From: Euryodendron excelsum
Lineage: Eukaryota > Streptophyta > Magnoliopsida > Ericales > Pentaphylacaceae
Direction of reading: 5' to 3'
Length of the DNA: 64,000 bases
Assembly: GCA_033060915.1 (NCBI GenBank)
Contig: CM065384.1
Coordinates: 15,680,001-15,744,000 of the forward strand
The stretch's first letter is position 1. Every line of letters begins with the position of its first letter. This document shows, one piece after another, positions 10,115 to 21,454 of this stretch. The notes below the pieces were generated by a model, which saw only the letters and a list, made by a program, of their open reading frames with translations, was not told the DNA's origin and did no database searches. Made by a program: the position numbers and the translations under genes.

Positions 10115-12751
10115 CGTAACACCCTAAATTTTCTTGGTTGCATTACATCCCTATTAAAAAGGTTAGAGTTTTTTTTCCGTATTTCCAATTAAACAAGAAG
10201 GACGAGCACCACCATTAATTTCCCGCTAAAACAAAATCGTCCTCATTTAGTTGCCTGTTTCTTCCTTGGACCGAATAATTGAACGTTGAACCACTAGACA
10301 CACCGGTCTAAACCCTTCTCTATGAACAAACCTATACTCGCACCGGTCCAAAAATCTAACCAAACAGGCCCACTATAAGCAAACATCTATTTAACCGTTT
10401 ACGTACACATACTCAATCGGTTCACCCTCCTATTGAATATAACTCATCATAATATTTGAAACCCTATGTGAACCAGCCCAAATTCTTGTAACCATGGTTA
10501 TTGAACCAACCCAAGCCTTGTAATCATGCATTAGCAACCATGGATAAACCGGTTCAAGGTTCCACCAGTTCAATTACAAACCAAGACTCCACTAAACCCT
10601 TGAAATAACTACACCCATGCAAAAGGGATGGCACCACTCATCCACAAGTTTCAAACAACAGAGATAGTAATCTAAATAACTAGATATAGCAATCCATGAT
10701 ATAACGGATAGATCAAAACATAGACGCTGACTTAAGTCATATGCCGTGAATCGAATGAACCGATAAACCTTACACTTCATGCACCATGACATCTGGCCTT
10801 GCACACATTTCATAAAATTGCTGGAATATTCTTGATTGCTATAGAAGATATTTCAAGCAAACTATAGGGTTAGCCCCAAAAAAATATAAAACCGAAACTA
10901 AGAGTTAACAAGAAGGAAGAAGAGTGATCCACAAATTGAGCTTCGCAGAGACACTCTAAGGCGAGAAACCACTCTCCTCCACCTTCCTCATCACAAACCC
11001 AGTTGAATAGAAGGAAAATTATGGCTGAAAACTCGAAAAACCGAAGAGAGAGAGGGAGATTATTCTCGGTGTTTTTTGGTTGTGGCAAGAAAGATAGGGG
11101 TTGGGGGGCTGTTGCAGCGGCCATGGAGTTTCTCAAGGACACCTATAGGTGTCCCAGAGAGACCCATAGCCTTTGTACATGCTCTATCTAGCTCTTGGAA
11201 TGAGTTTTCACTAGAAAAGCTACCCAGTGGAGTGGCTCCGGCCATCGGCCATCATTACTGGCCACACCACTTGTGGTTGACTCGTCTTGGGGTTAGGAAG
11301 AAAAACCTATGAAGGGCTCAATGTCTAAAAATGAAGGGAAGATGGCCAAAATGGCAGTTGCAGGTCTGAAGTGCTAGAGTTCCGCCATTCAGCCACCATT
11401 TTGGGCTCTGTCTGGCCACCTTTGGCCACTATTGGTCGAGCTTTGGCCAAAAGTGTGAAGCCTAGGACCGTACCCACACCTGGGGCTCACATGCATGGCT
11501 AGGAATACTAGGGATTGGCCAAAAAACAAGCTTGAACGCAACCAGTTGTGGTGGGAGGAAGAAGAAGGCGGTGCCTTCCTCCCCCGTGCGCAGTTGGTGG
11601 TGCGTGTGGGCACGTCCCATTGATTTTGGCTGCAACATTTTTATGGCCATGCCTTGAGCATCTAAGTATCTTATCCTCAAAATTTCAGACCTTGAGGACT
11701 TCCCTGTGAATTATCATGAATTTATTTCTTTGTTTGGCATGAAAATTCATAGAAAATAAAGGAGATATACAAATATTCTGAAATTTTACTAGAAAATCCC
11801 TAAAAATACAAGGAACATAGATATGGGAGAGTAGCCTTAGTAGCTACCCCGGATAAGAATTCCAGAATGTCTCCTATTTCGAGCCACCGGGCAGTTTTGT
11901 TCCTACCAAAGATGTGTACCACCCAAGATACTAACTATTTCATACACCGCACTGCTAACAATCTAAATTACTTAGTAAAATTATATATGGAAAATAGATA
12001 TCTAACTCTTGTAATATGAACAGAAAATATTTGAAGAACCAGATCAAATCTGCTGCACACTTACTAGCAGGGTAGGACACTGTGCATTTTCTAAGATACT
12101 TGTTCATTTCTTTTCTATCCAAAGCTTTGTATGCAAAATTTTATATCCGGCTTTATTTGTGCTTCATGTCTGTTTGCATCACTGGGGAGGAATAAGGGAT
12201 GAACAACTGGATAAATGAAAGAACCCCAGGTTTGTATCATGGGTGACTACTAATCAACTGGTATCGGGGCTACCACGAATTAGTATTTATTAACTTGATA
12301 TGGGCTAGATAATCATGGGTGGGCCCCCACTAAACTTGAAGAGGAGTGTCAAGGGTGGGCCCACTGGGCTAGATGATGCCCCAGGCAGGACATACCTGGA
12401 GGATCCTAATGATGACAAAAGGAAACGGGTTTATATGCATGTTATAGCATTAAATTACTATATTGCACTTTAAACTTGTGTCTTATGGAGTCATGGTGTT
12501 TCTATTGGGCGTCGCAGCTCACTCCTATCTTATAGGACAAATTTTCAGGAAATGAGACTTTAGCTGGATTCTAAGGAAATGATTGCGAGAAATGAACCAC
12601 CCAATTCAGTTGGAAATTTTCCTTAATGTTTAGTTTAGATTGTACATAAAATAAAGCTGTGGATCTTAACTATAAGAATCATGTTCTTCGGTTGTAATAA
12701 TCATTTTAGAAGTATGTGAATGATGTATCTTTAACTGATAAACCCCTTGTC
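10115..12751 (+). repeat. 3' LTR of element D, end truncated
   Basis: It starts CGTAACACCC (mutated TGTAACACCC) and is colinear with 1917-4545. It stops after AACCCCTTGTC, about 30 bp short of the GGTCGTGACA end seen in the 5' LTR. Internal C sequence follows at once. The same deletion probably removed about 0.7 kb of C, judged by comparison with B. Confidence 0.9.
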
Positions 12752-13262
12752 TGTATTAAATTCTTGTGTACTTTATATCTATTCATGCATTCATCAAAAA
12801 ACATGACATGCATTCAATTCCATTCTTGTAAGTGTATTTATCCAATAATATAACATGCATTCAATTCCATTCTTGTATGAACCTGTGGATTCATAAAAAA
12901 GAAAAAAAAGGGAGGGGGGGGGGGGGGTAAGACATGTGTTCAATTCAATTCTTAAAGTATGATGTGCATTCAATTCTATTTTTGTATGCGCATTCATCAA
13001 GAAGTATAAACATGCATTTAACCCTTTACTCGAGCATTTATAGAATTGGCATAAGTAACTGTTTTTGTAAAAAACATACTTTATGTCTTTCTCTCTATCT
13101 CTCAAATAGGAAATAAGGAACGAGGTAAAGTACAACAAGGAGCTAAAACCACTCACGACCAAATAACCTCAGGCATCTCCAATACCGGCGTACACCTTAG
13201 AAAGCTCAGACTTCCATAGCCAACAAGAAACAGAGAACTGGGCCATAGCCCACCCTCGACCT
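12752..13262 (+). repeat. Internal C: degenerate GCATTCAATTC repeats and conserved block
   Basis: Irregular copies of a unit with GCATTCAATTC and CTTGTATG lie at about 12780-13030, with a C-run/G-run break at 12911-12927. The same array occurs in A (46540-46720) and, reversed, in B (32930-33260). It is followed by a block conserved in all three copies that looks coding on the opposite strand (listed separately). Confidence 0.7.
13105..13262 (-). pseudogene. Antisense coding remnant in element C
   Basis: Read on the minus strand, the block begins GRGWAMAQFSVSCWLWKSE and, after a shift, ends SLFPI followed by a stop. Element B reads the matching GRGWVIAPFSVSC and ends with the same SLFPI-stop on its own antisense strand (32691-32840). 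A keeps the first part (46770-46832). Substitutions preserve the reading sense better than expected for noncoding DNA. Extra antisense ORFs between pol and the 3' LTR are known in Tat-lineage elements. No family is recognised here. Confidence 0.5.
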
Positions 13263-13276
13263 CCCTAATCAACCTT

Positions 13277-13560
13277 GGACTTCCCTAGAGGAGCATCGTT
13301 CTACCAGATGGAGTGCTGCTTCAAGAAGTATCAGACATCAACCTTGAACTTCCCTAGAGGAGCGTCGTTCTGCTAGACAGAGTGTTGGTTCAAGAAATAG
13401 CAGTTTCAAGACATCAACATTGGACTTCCCCAAAAGAGCATCATTCCGCAAGATGGAGTTGCGCTCCAAGAAATAGCAGTTTCAAGACGTCAACCTTGAA
13501 TTTGCACAAAAGAGTATCACCCTGCCAGACAAAGCATTAATTCCCCCAGAAGAATATTAT
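13277..13560 (+). repeat. Tandem repeat of 69-76 bp in internal C
   Basis: Units start at GGACTTCCCT or a variant at 13277, 13346, 13422 and 13498, so the spacings are 69, 76 and 76 bp. Each contains a GAGGAGC...CTAGAC...GTG core. The longer array of the same unit is in element A (46846-47480). Confidence 0.8.
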
Positions 13561-14008
13561 TTTGTCAGACGGAATGCTAAACATCGACCAAAAGACCGCC
13601 TCAACAAGTTCCCTCAACCATAACCTCAATCTCAGCATTAGCTCTGGCAGTGGCACTCTAAACATCTCTAGCAGTCTTATTTGGGGCATTTGGGGCAAGG
13701 CCACCCTCTCCTCATCAGCAGGACTAGTCATCTACCCAACCAAAGCAGATCTATTTATCACCTTCGGCATAGATCATTGTCTCCTTCATCAAGCTTAGAG
13801 ATAAGCTCGAGCTCAAAATTAATGTCAATCAATGTGGTCATCCGAGTGTGCTAATCATCCCCATCAACCTAGACATCAACAACAGTAGACCTCTCTTTGG
13901 CCAGAGTAGCTCTCACCGTCATTAGTTCAACTTTCAGTCGTGCCTCCTCAACTCCAGATTTAGTCAGCAAGGCAACCTCTCCCGCATCTATCATCTTGAA
14001 TGTAAGGC
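13537..14008 (-). pseudogene. Antisense coiled-coil-like coding remnant in C
   Basis: From ATG at about 14008, reading the minus strand, a frame gives a charged, heptad-like stretch (EARLKVELMTVRATLAKERS) and continues with few stops through FELELISKLDEGD. A second frame then runs MTSPADEERVALPQ onward to 13537. Residue content (E/K/R/L-rich) differs from the A/T low-complexity DNA on either side. It lies between the lost pol and the 3' LTR, on the antisense strand, as in the extra ORFs of Tat elements. It may be a captured host coding piece. Stops and a shift make it nonfunctional. Confidence 0.45.
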
Positions 14009-14029
14009 AGAGGAAAAGGAAAAAGGTAA

Positions 14030-14170
14030 GAACTCATAAACCTGAAGAATATATAAGTAAAAAAGAGAGAGAAAGACAGAAAAGACAGAAAAAGAAAGTT
14101 ACACAAAAAAAGAAAAAAGGAAAAAAAGAAAAGAGAAAAAAGAAGAAGAAAAGAATCTCAAGTTTCAAGT
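14030..14170 (+). repeat. A-rich purine tract
   Basis: This is a run of AAAAAG/AGAAA units. The lysine-rich open frame across it is a by-product of composition. Confidence 0.7.
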
Positions 14171-14269
14171 TGAAATGAAGTTTCTACATTGTTTCTTAAA
14201 AAAGTTTCAACTTTCAACTTCAATTGATTTTTGTAAACTTTCCCCTTCAAAATATTTCAAATTTCAAGT

Positions 14270-14830
14270 CAAAACGAATTTTCTAAGTCAAAACAAATTT
14301 CCTAAACATTTGCCTTGAAAAAAAATCAAAAGTTTCAAGTTTCAAGATAAAACGAATTTTCTAAACATTTTGCTTTCAAAAAACATCAAAAGTCTCGAGT
14401 CAAAGGGAATTTTCTACATATTTTTGTCTTCAAAGAAAACTTTTGAGTTAAAATGAATTTTCTATACATTTTAACTTCAAAGAGTTCAAATTTTGAGTCA
14501 AAATTAATTTGCTATACATTTTGTCTTTAAAATTTCAAGTTTTTAGTCAAAATGAATTTCCTACACATTTTGTCTTCAAAAAGTCCAAGTTCTGAGTCAA
14601 AATGAATTTTCTATACATTTTAACTTCAAAGAGTTCAAATTTTGAGTCAAAATGAATTTTCTATACATTTTGTCTTTAAAATTTCATGTTTTGAGTCAAA
14701 ATGAATTTCCTATACATTTTGTCTTCAAAAAATTCAAATTCTGAGTCAAAATGAATTTTCTATACATTTTATTTTCAAAAAATTCAAGTTTCGAGTCCAA
14801 ATGAAATTTCTACACGTTCTATCCAAATTT
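14270..14830 (+). repeat. Tandem repeat, 49-50 bp unit
   Basis: The element CTAYACATTT recurs at 14462, 14512, 14561, 14611, 14661, 14710, 14760 and 14810, an even spacing of 49-51 bp. Each is preceded by GAGTCAAAATGAATTT. Older, longer units extend left to about 14270. It is part of internal C upstream of the 3' LTR. Confidence 0.88.
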
Positions 14831-15890
14831 TAAATCAAAATAGTTTCTAAACTTTTTTCTTCTAAGAGTTTATCTCCAAAATCAATTCCTATGTCTCATA
14901 ATCTTCCCTTTCCAAAGTTATTTCAAAATCAAAATCTAATATTCATGTCAAAATTAAATCTCAAAAAGGTTTCAATCAAAATCCATCTCAAAACTTTTCT
15001 AAGCTTCTTCTTCAAAAGATTTCTACTTGAATCAAGTTTTAAGGTTTTTTAAAAATTCTCCCTCCAAAAAGTCATCTACAATATCAATCCTAAAAAAATT
15101 TCAAGATTCCAATCCTCAAAAATTCTAATTTCCAAAGTTTTTATCAATTTCAAAGTTTTCTAAATTCAAAATCCATTTTCAAAAATATTCCTAAACTTCT
15201 CCCTCAAAAAGTTTTATAAAAACTCCATTTCAAGGTTTTCCAAATTTTTCCTTTCAAAATTTTCAAAATTCTATCTGGGTTTATATCTTTTTCCTCCAAA
15301 ACTATTTTATTTCAAAAGTTCTTTTCTCATTTAAAAAATTTTGTCTGAGTTTTTCGGGGTCTTCTCTACCAAAAAGGCCTCACTCTCAAATATTTTATCT
15401 CTTTTTCCCGAGCTTTATCCTTTAAAAGGAACGTTCTAAAAAAATAAAGAAAAAAATGTTCCAAAATTTTTGAAAACTTTCTCCTCAAAAACTATTATTC
15501 CAAAATCGAATTCTAGGTTTTCCAAACTCTTTCCTTAAAAGTTTTAGGTTTTTAAGCTTTTTCCTCGAAAGTTTTGTTCCAAGTTTCAAAGATTTTCCAA
15601 ACTCTTTCAATTCAAACCCAAATCAACCTATTTTAGAAAGCAATTTCAAAATCATCTTCAATTTCAGAGTGTCAATTTTCAAAACCCTAAATCCACCTAA
15701 AGGGGCGTCATTCCGTTAGTCAGAATGTCAGTTTAGATTAATTTCCAAATCAAGTTTTCAAAATTTCAAATTAAAAAATCCAGACAATCCAGTTTTCAAA
15801 CTCAAGATTCCAAATTCCAACTATTCCGGTCTTCAAAAATCTTCAAATTCCATTCCTCCTATCGCCTCGCGGTCAACATAGAACTCTTAT
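14831..15890 (+). repeat. Low-complexity A/T/C-rich internal C sequence
   Basis: Degenerate TTTCAAAATC-type sequence with no gene. Near 15700 there is one more copy of the GGGGCGTCATTCCGTTAG motif of the 69-bp family. At its end, GTCAACATAGAACTCTTA matches the sequence before the purine tract in A and B. The tract itself and the first ~13 bp of the LTR are deleted. Confidence 0.65.
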
Positions 15891-16094
15891 TTTTGCCTGC
15901 TCGGCAATCTCTGGTCTGATCGGACTCATATTCAAACCGACATAGATACATTCATACTCAAACCAATTTTTTAGACTCAATCCAATCAACCGATCGTCTA
16001 GCGGGCTCGCCTGCCTAATAGAGGCAAAATAGCCAAGATGCCCTTGGGGCATTGCTCAGTCCATTTCCAGTGGGCACATCTTCCCAAAGACAGT
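15891..16094 (+). repeat. 3' LTR of element C, first part
   Basis: From TTTTTGCCTGCTCGGCAATC the sequence follows the start of LTR G (55983 onward, resuming at 60567): CTCATATTCAAACC, ATAGAGGCAAAA and ATGCCCTTGGG occur in the same order. It is cut at 16095 by the start of A. The LTR resumes at 50971. This places A inside the 3' LTR of C. Confidence 0.78.
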
Positions 16095-16302
16095 TGTAAG
16101 CACCACATTTTTGCCACTCAGCAATCTTCAACCCGACTAGGCTCACTTTCACACATCACATGCATATTCAGACTCTAACCCGACTTCTAAACTCCAATAT
16201 TCAGACTTCTAAACTCTAACTCGTAAGGCCCACTTGAAGCTAAATGACCATTTTGCCCCTAGGCATTCGAAAGCTTTGGGAACCACACCGGCTCTGGGTA
16301 TC

Positions 16303-18731
16303 TATGATATTCCAAACCTCTATTTATTTATATTAATAAGAATTTCTAGTATATGCAATTTTTAATGTTAATTATTTATTCTTTTGGGTCAAAATTGACC
16401 AATAGGAGCTTATGTTATAACTTAAGCCTATGGGTGAGACACGTGGGACTATTCCCATGTGTATCATCTTATATACACTTATTTGCACACAACTCACACA
16501 TTTCAATCGACTGAGAGGGAAGAGAGGGAGAAGAGGAAGAGGAGGAAGAAGCTTGAAGAAAGAGTTTGAAGCTAATAGAAGACTTAATAAAGCTTGAAGA
16601 AAGGTAAGGTTTCATTTTCTTCTCCAATTGTATATGTGTATGTATCTACATTTGTTGGTTGTGTTGTTGGGTTGTTGTGGGTGACTCTTTGGAGTCCCAA
16701 ATTGGCTAAGTATAGAGTGTTGTAAGCCCCATTGAAAGATTTGAGCGTTTGGGATTGAAATCCCCAACTTATGCAAGTTAGGGCTTGGGTTCCTAAAACC
16801 CTAGATCCATTCGTTTTACTTGTTTAAAGTGTTTCATTTTGTGTTATTATGGTCTTCTTGGGTCAATCTTTAGACCCTAGAAGCATTGGAAGAGTTTGTG
16901 AGAGTTTTGATGGAGTTTGGTTTTGTTTGCGTGAGGTTTGGGGATTTTCGGGTTGAAATTTGGGTTTTCAGCTTTGGAGTTAACTCCTTAGTTTTAGGAT
17001 CCGACTCCTTGTCCCAAAGAACTCCTAGATTCATTTCTTCAACTCAGGAGGTGACTCTTTAGTCTCTAGAGCTGACCCTTTTGTCCAGTGAACTCCCAGA
17101 TTCATTTTTTTTGCTCAGGAGCCAACTCCCCCATCTCTGGAGTCGACACTTTTGTCCAATCCCCAGTTTCACTTTTCAGCTCAGACACTGTTTTGTAAAA
17201 TGGGCATAACTTTCTCTAGAAAACGCGAATTGATGCACCATTTGAAGCATTAGATAGTAGATTCATAGAAATTTATATCCATATAAAGTTTGTACTCTAA
17301 TTCCTTATAGATTGAGAGATACAAAATTTTGAAGTTGAACCAAAATTCTGTCAATAATATTCTCCTTCCAAAATTTTAGTCCCTTTTCTATGTGACATAA
17401 CTTCTTCATCTGAAATGTGCTTTTGGCCTATGACCTATCAAATTAAAGCCCTTTAAGCCTATTTTCAAAGGAAACTAACCTAGAGTGTGAAATCTTCCTT
17501 GAGATGTGGTTGGGACGTGATAAAGAGTCGATGTTCCCCCTTCCATGTTCAAACATCAACCTTATGTTCTTGTTTTACGTTATTGCTTTGCCTTGGAGTC
17601 TTGTATTGATATTTCCATACTTCTACGTGCATTTTGTGTAGGAACACCTTGTTTACCATCCATCCTATCGGAGAGAGGTGAGTAACGATATGCTATGAGT
17701 AAAACTCTATTAATTTCCAAATGTTTTAAATTCACCTCCATATTATGCAATGCTTTCCACACATTTTCAATGCATCAATGCTATGTTCAATTACAAATGT
17801 CATATTTCAAATGCATGCAAGTTATATTTATGTTATGAATGAAAACTATGGACTATAATGTTTAAATGAAAGAGATGCTAAGTTTCCAATGTATGGTGCC
17901 AAGTCAGGTCTTTTCATAGCAAGACCTTAATCTAGCCTGATAGTCTTACGATTGGGGATGGGAAATAAACTATCTATGTTGGGAGACGTCCATGGCCTAA
18001 AGAGCTTTAGTGTGACCTAAATGGTTACTATGGAGCCTAGCTCATATATCGAGTTGTAGCACACTTATGTTTTGAACTGAGAGCTATAATATGTTCACAT
18101 GTTTTACGACAAGATATGAAATATTATATCAAGAATAGTGTTATGTTGCATCTCTTCTTATGATATCATGTTTTGAAATGTTGAAACATTTCAAATGATG
18201 TTTACGTTACCTACGAGTTCCAAGTCTATGTTTTAAACATTCAAAAGCTTATTTGCTCATGCATAAATGATTATCTATCATTGTACATTGGATATAATTG
18301 CTAGTCCATGATATTTCTCTCACTCATGCATCATTGTTATTCACTAAGCATTAGCTTACGTTCTTTCAAATGATTTTCAGGTAGCCAATCCGGGAGGCCC
18401 TAGAGCGAGGCCATACGTGGATTTTGAGCTACGGCCCACGGGCCTATGTTTTGTATTATGTTAGAGGGTTGGACCCAATGTTTTGTAATGATATAATGCT
18501 ATAACTTTAATGGACCTTGATTAGGTCCTTATGTATGTTATGTTTTGGATTAGGCACAACTCTATCATGTATGGCATGGATTATATTTTAAGTTATAAAA
18601 GTTTCTATCTCGCAAACTTAAATGAGTATGCACAGGTGATCAACCAGTTTATGTAATTCGGCCTCAAATAGCCTTGCTACTGGCCGGTCATGTACCCTAA
18701 ATCCGCATATACCAGGTTATGGGGCGTGACA
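16303..18731 (+). mobile_element. S1: solo LTR (gypsy-type) in the LTR of A
   Basis: 2429 bp begin TATGATATTCC (probably TGTGATATTCC with one change) and end GGGGCGTGACA. They are flanked by a perfect 5-bp duplication GTATC at 16298-16302 and 18732-18736. The host LTR reads on across it, as the undisturbed copy near 47880 shows. There is no coding capacity, internal region or primer site, so this is a solo LTR left by LTR-LTR recombination. The end resembles that of D (GGTCGTGACA), suggesting a related gypsy clade. Confidence 0.88.
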
Positions 18732-19277
18732 GTATCTAATCGGTAACTTTCCAAGAATGATTCTTACAGTATTCTTGACCTTTCATTATATTTTCGGATC
18801 ATTCCGAGTCAATTCTGGTAAGCCCGATGCAAAATAACTGTTTCGTCCCTAGTGGGCTGGTCGCATTTTCCAACCACGCCAGCTCTGGGTATTAAACCGA
18901 CAACCTCCTGGAACATTCAAGCTAATGTTTCCAAGCCTCAAGCCTTCTTCTGGGACATTCGAAGTCCATCTTGACAACTTTCCAACCCAATTGACCGTTT
19001 TGCCCCTAATGGCCCGATCAACCCCTCCAACATGTCCTGTCTTCATTTTTCAAGTCTGTTACCCCTAGGACATTATTCTAAGGATTCATGTCCCTTTCCA
19101 GCCCTTTGGGCCATTCCCGGTCCTTTAAATCATTCCTGGACATTCCGAAGTCACTCATAGTGAAGTTACGCTAAAAATTGCATGGTAGTCACTAGGACAG
19201 GCACCCAAATCTTTTGCCTTGCATGCCAAGGGTCAAAGATACATTTCTTGCCACCTTAGAAGGTTTCCAAAGTTTCT

Positions 19278-19440
19278 GGCACCACTAGTAGTGGCGCTAA
19301 GCCAATATTTGGCCTGGCGCCACTAATGTATTTTTTGGCCTGGCTCCACTCCCAGTGGAGCTAGTGTATATTTTGGCCTGGCGCCACTCTAGTGTATGTT
19401 TTAGCATAACGCCGCTACAACAGGCACTAGGTCGGTTTAA
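19278..19440 (+). promoter_or_regulatory. GGCGCC inverted-repeat cluster upstream of TATA in A
   Basis: Arms of the type CTGGCGCCACT and AGTGGCGCTA alternate in both directions, making several short potential hairpins. They end just before the TATA box. The same cluster precedes the TATA box in every long LTR here except the rearranged LTR G. Confidence 0.6.
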
Positions 19441-19446
19441 GATGCC

Positions 19447-19454
19447 TATAAATA
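19447..19454 (+). promoter_or_regulatory. TATA box of the 5' LTR of A
   Basis: TATAAATA lies in the same context (CCTATAAATATAAACCCTT) in the 3' LTR at 48598, and as TATAAATACAGACCC at 51848. Transcription would start shortly after, near 19480, putting most of the LTR in R-U5. Confidence 0.75.
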
Positions 19455-19721
19455 TAAACCCTTCCCCCTACATAAAAGGGTCCGCAAACTCAATCTAAAA
19501 ACCTTGCTCTTCGATATATAGAGCTCGAAGCCCCCTCCAAACCCTAGTTCCCTTTAGGTTCTTCAAACCCTAGCCCCCATATACAAACTCTAGCATACAT
19601 ACACTCATATACTATCCTCCAAAGCCTCTTTCGAAGACTTGAAATGCTGCAACTTGGAAGCTCTTGAAGACCAAAGCAAAGATCGAAGTAAAGCAAGCAA
19701 GCAAATCAAAGAAGACACAAG

Positions 19722-19723
19722 GT
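19722..19723 (+). other. Candidate 5' splice site in R-U5 of A
   Basis: CACAAG|GTAGGC is conserved in A (also near 48870), C (52128), B 5' LTR (minus, near 40998) and E (minus, near 59220). It pairs with a strong acceptor just before gag (43316-43317). Splicing would remove U5, the primer site and most of the leader from gag mRNA. This is inferred from motif conservation only. Confidence 0.4.
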
Positions 19724-21454
19724 AGGCTTTCTATTAACGTTTACGCAATTCGCCACCCCCCTCCCCTCTTTCTCTTCTCTCTCCTAACCCACTTGGGTTT
19801 TCTTCTATTTTAATCCTCATCTTCTACCCCCGTTTCTTGCATGCTTGAAACAAAGGACTCCTTGATTACGTGGTGAAGTTTTTAACCTTGTATGTTCATG
19901 ACCCCAACTTGCATCGTGCATATCATGATCATGAATCTCTCCAAAACTTGTTCTCAAATTTGTTTTCAAAACTTGCATCGAAAATTATTTCAAAACTTGC
20001 ATTAAATCTTCTTTTTCCAAACGTATTTTCAAAATCACAATCCTAAGGTGATTCTAGCCTTTCCATAGTTAGGGTTGCTTTAGAAAAGTGTTACATTTAA
20101 AATAATTTTCGTGGTTCATATTTTCAAATCGTTGTTGTTTTCAAAATTACAATCGTAAAATGGTTCTAATATTCTTATGGTTAGAATCATTTTAGGAAAG
20201 TGAGATATTTTTAGAGGCTTGCAAAAGTCCACTTTCAAATCTCTTTCCAAATTGCTTTTCAAACATACTTTCCAAAACCTCTTTTTCAATCTTCTCCAAA
20301 ATCTCTTTTCACGTCTACTTTCAAAAATCTCTTCTCCAATATACTTTCAAAAACCACTCTCCAATCTCCTTTCCAAAATTGCTTTCTAAAAATTCCCTTC
20401 AAAAAAACTTATTTTCCTAATAACTTTTTTCAAATTCCTTCCCAAAAGCTCTATTGAAAATTTCACTTTCTAAAAACATTCTTCAAATTTCCTTCCTAGA
20501 AATTCCTTCCAAAAAGATCTATTTTCCAAAATCTCCTTTCGTTGAAACTCAAGCCAAGCCCTAGAGCCATGGTTAGGAAACCCTAGTTTTCTCTCCTACA
20601 ACATGATTTCCAATCTTGCCTCAAAACATAGATTTTCAAAATTTTTATTTTCTACGTCAAATCTTAGATTTTCAAAATCACTTTTCCTATACCAAAACTG
20701 TAGCCTTCCAAACCTAAGTTTTCCAAAATTCCTCCTTTCTAATTTCATGTCAAATCTAGTCCTCTAACTTAGGAAACTAAATTGAATCCTCGATTTTTGG
20801 AAACAAAATCAAATTGTCTCTTTTTGGAAATAAAAATCCAATCTTTTACTTTAGAAAATAGAAATCAAATCTTTTCTAATTCCAACATTTCCTAATTCCA
20901 TACCTTTCCAAATCTTAACTTTCTAAAGCCTAATTTTTTCAATCTTTTTTAAACTCAAATATTTCCTAGAATTTAAGTGTTTCTAAAACTTAAACTTTCA
21001 AATGTTTCCCAATTTCGAACTTTCCATTCCACATCTTTCCAAAATTCTAAACTTTCTAAATTTCAAATCTTTCTTAAATCAAACTTTTCCTAATTCAAAT
21101 CTTTCCAAAAATCAACTCTTTCTTAAAAAGGAAACTTTCCAATTTCAAAACTTTCCTATTTCAAAACATTCGAATTTTAATTCTTTCCTAATTTGGAACT
21201 TTCCTAAAATGAAACTTTCCTAATTTGGAACTTTCCTAAGATAAGAGATTTCCTATTTTGAAACTTTCCTAATTCGAAGATTTCTTAAATCCAATCTTTC
21301 TTAAATTCCAAATTTCCTAATCTTCCAATCCAAATTCAAAGTCAAACTCTTTTTCAAGTCAAACCTTCTATTTTCAATCGGACTCTTATCCGAACTACGA
21401 TTGATCTTATTCCTAAAAAAGGGATACGTAGGCAACCTCTATGGGTGGGGTCAC

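Larger units (their letters stand above)
1917..12751 (+). mobile_element. Element D: degenerate Ty3/gypsy chromovirus (Tekay/Del-like)
   Basis: A full-length but dead LTR retrotransposon inserted in the internal region of C. In order it shows: 5' LTR, mutated tRNA-iMet primer site, a small upstream frame, gag with zinc knuckle, protease, reverse transcriptase, RNase H, integrase, chromodomain, purine tract and 3' LTR. RT before integrase with a C-terminal chromodomain is the chromovirus order. LTR length (about 2.65 kb) and the GAGGACGAAATTT motif before the 3' LTR fit Tekay/Del. The last ~30 bp of the 3' LTR and the right flank are deleted, so no target duplication can be shown. The two LTRs differ at roughly 10% in a 340-bp sample counted by eye, so this is an old insertion. 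Confidence 0.93.

Noticed and set aside
13897..14178. Lysine/arginine-rich open frame
   Set aside because: It reads through an A-rich purine tract. The better coding signal here is on the opposite strand.
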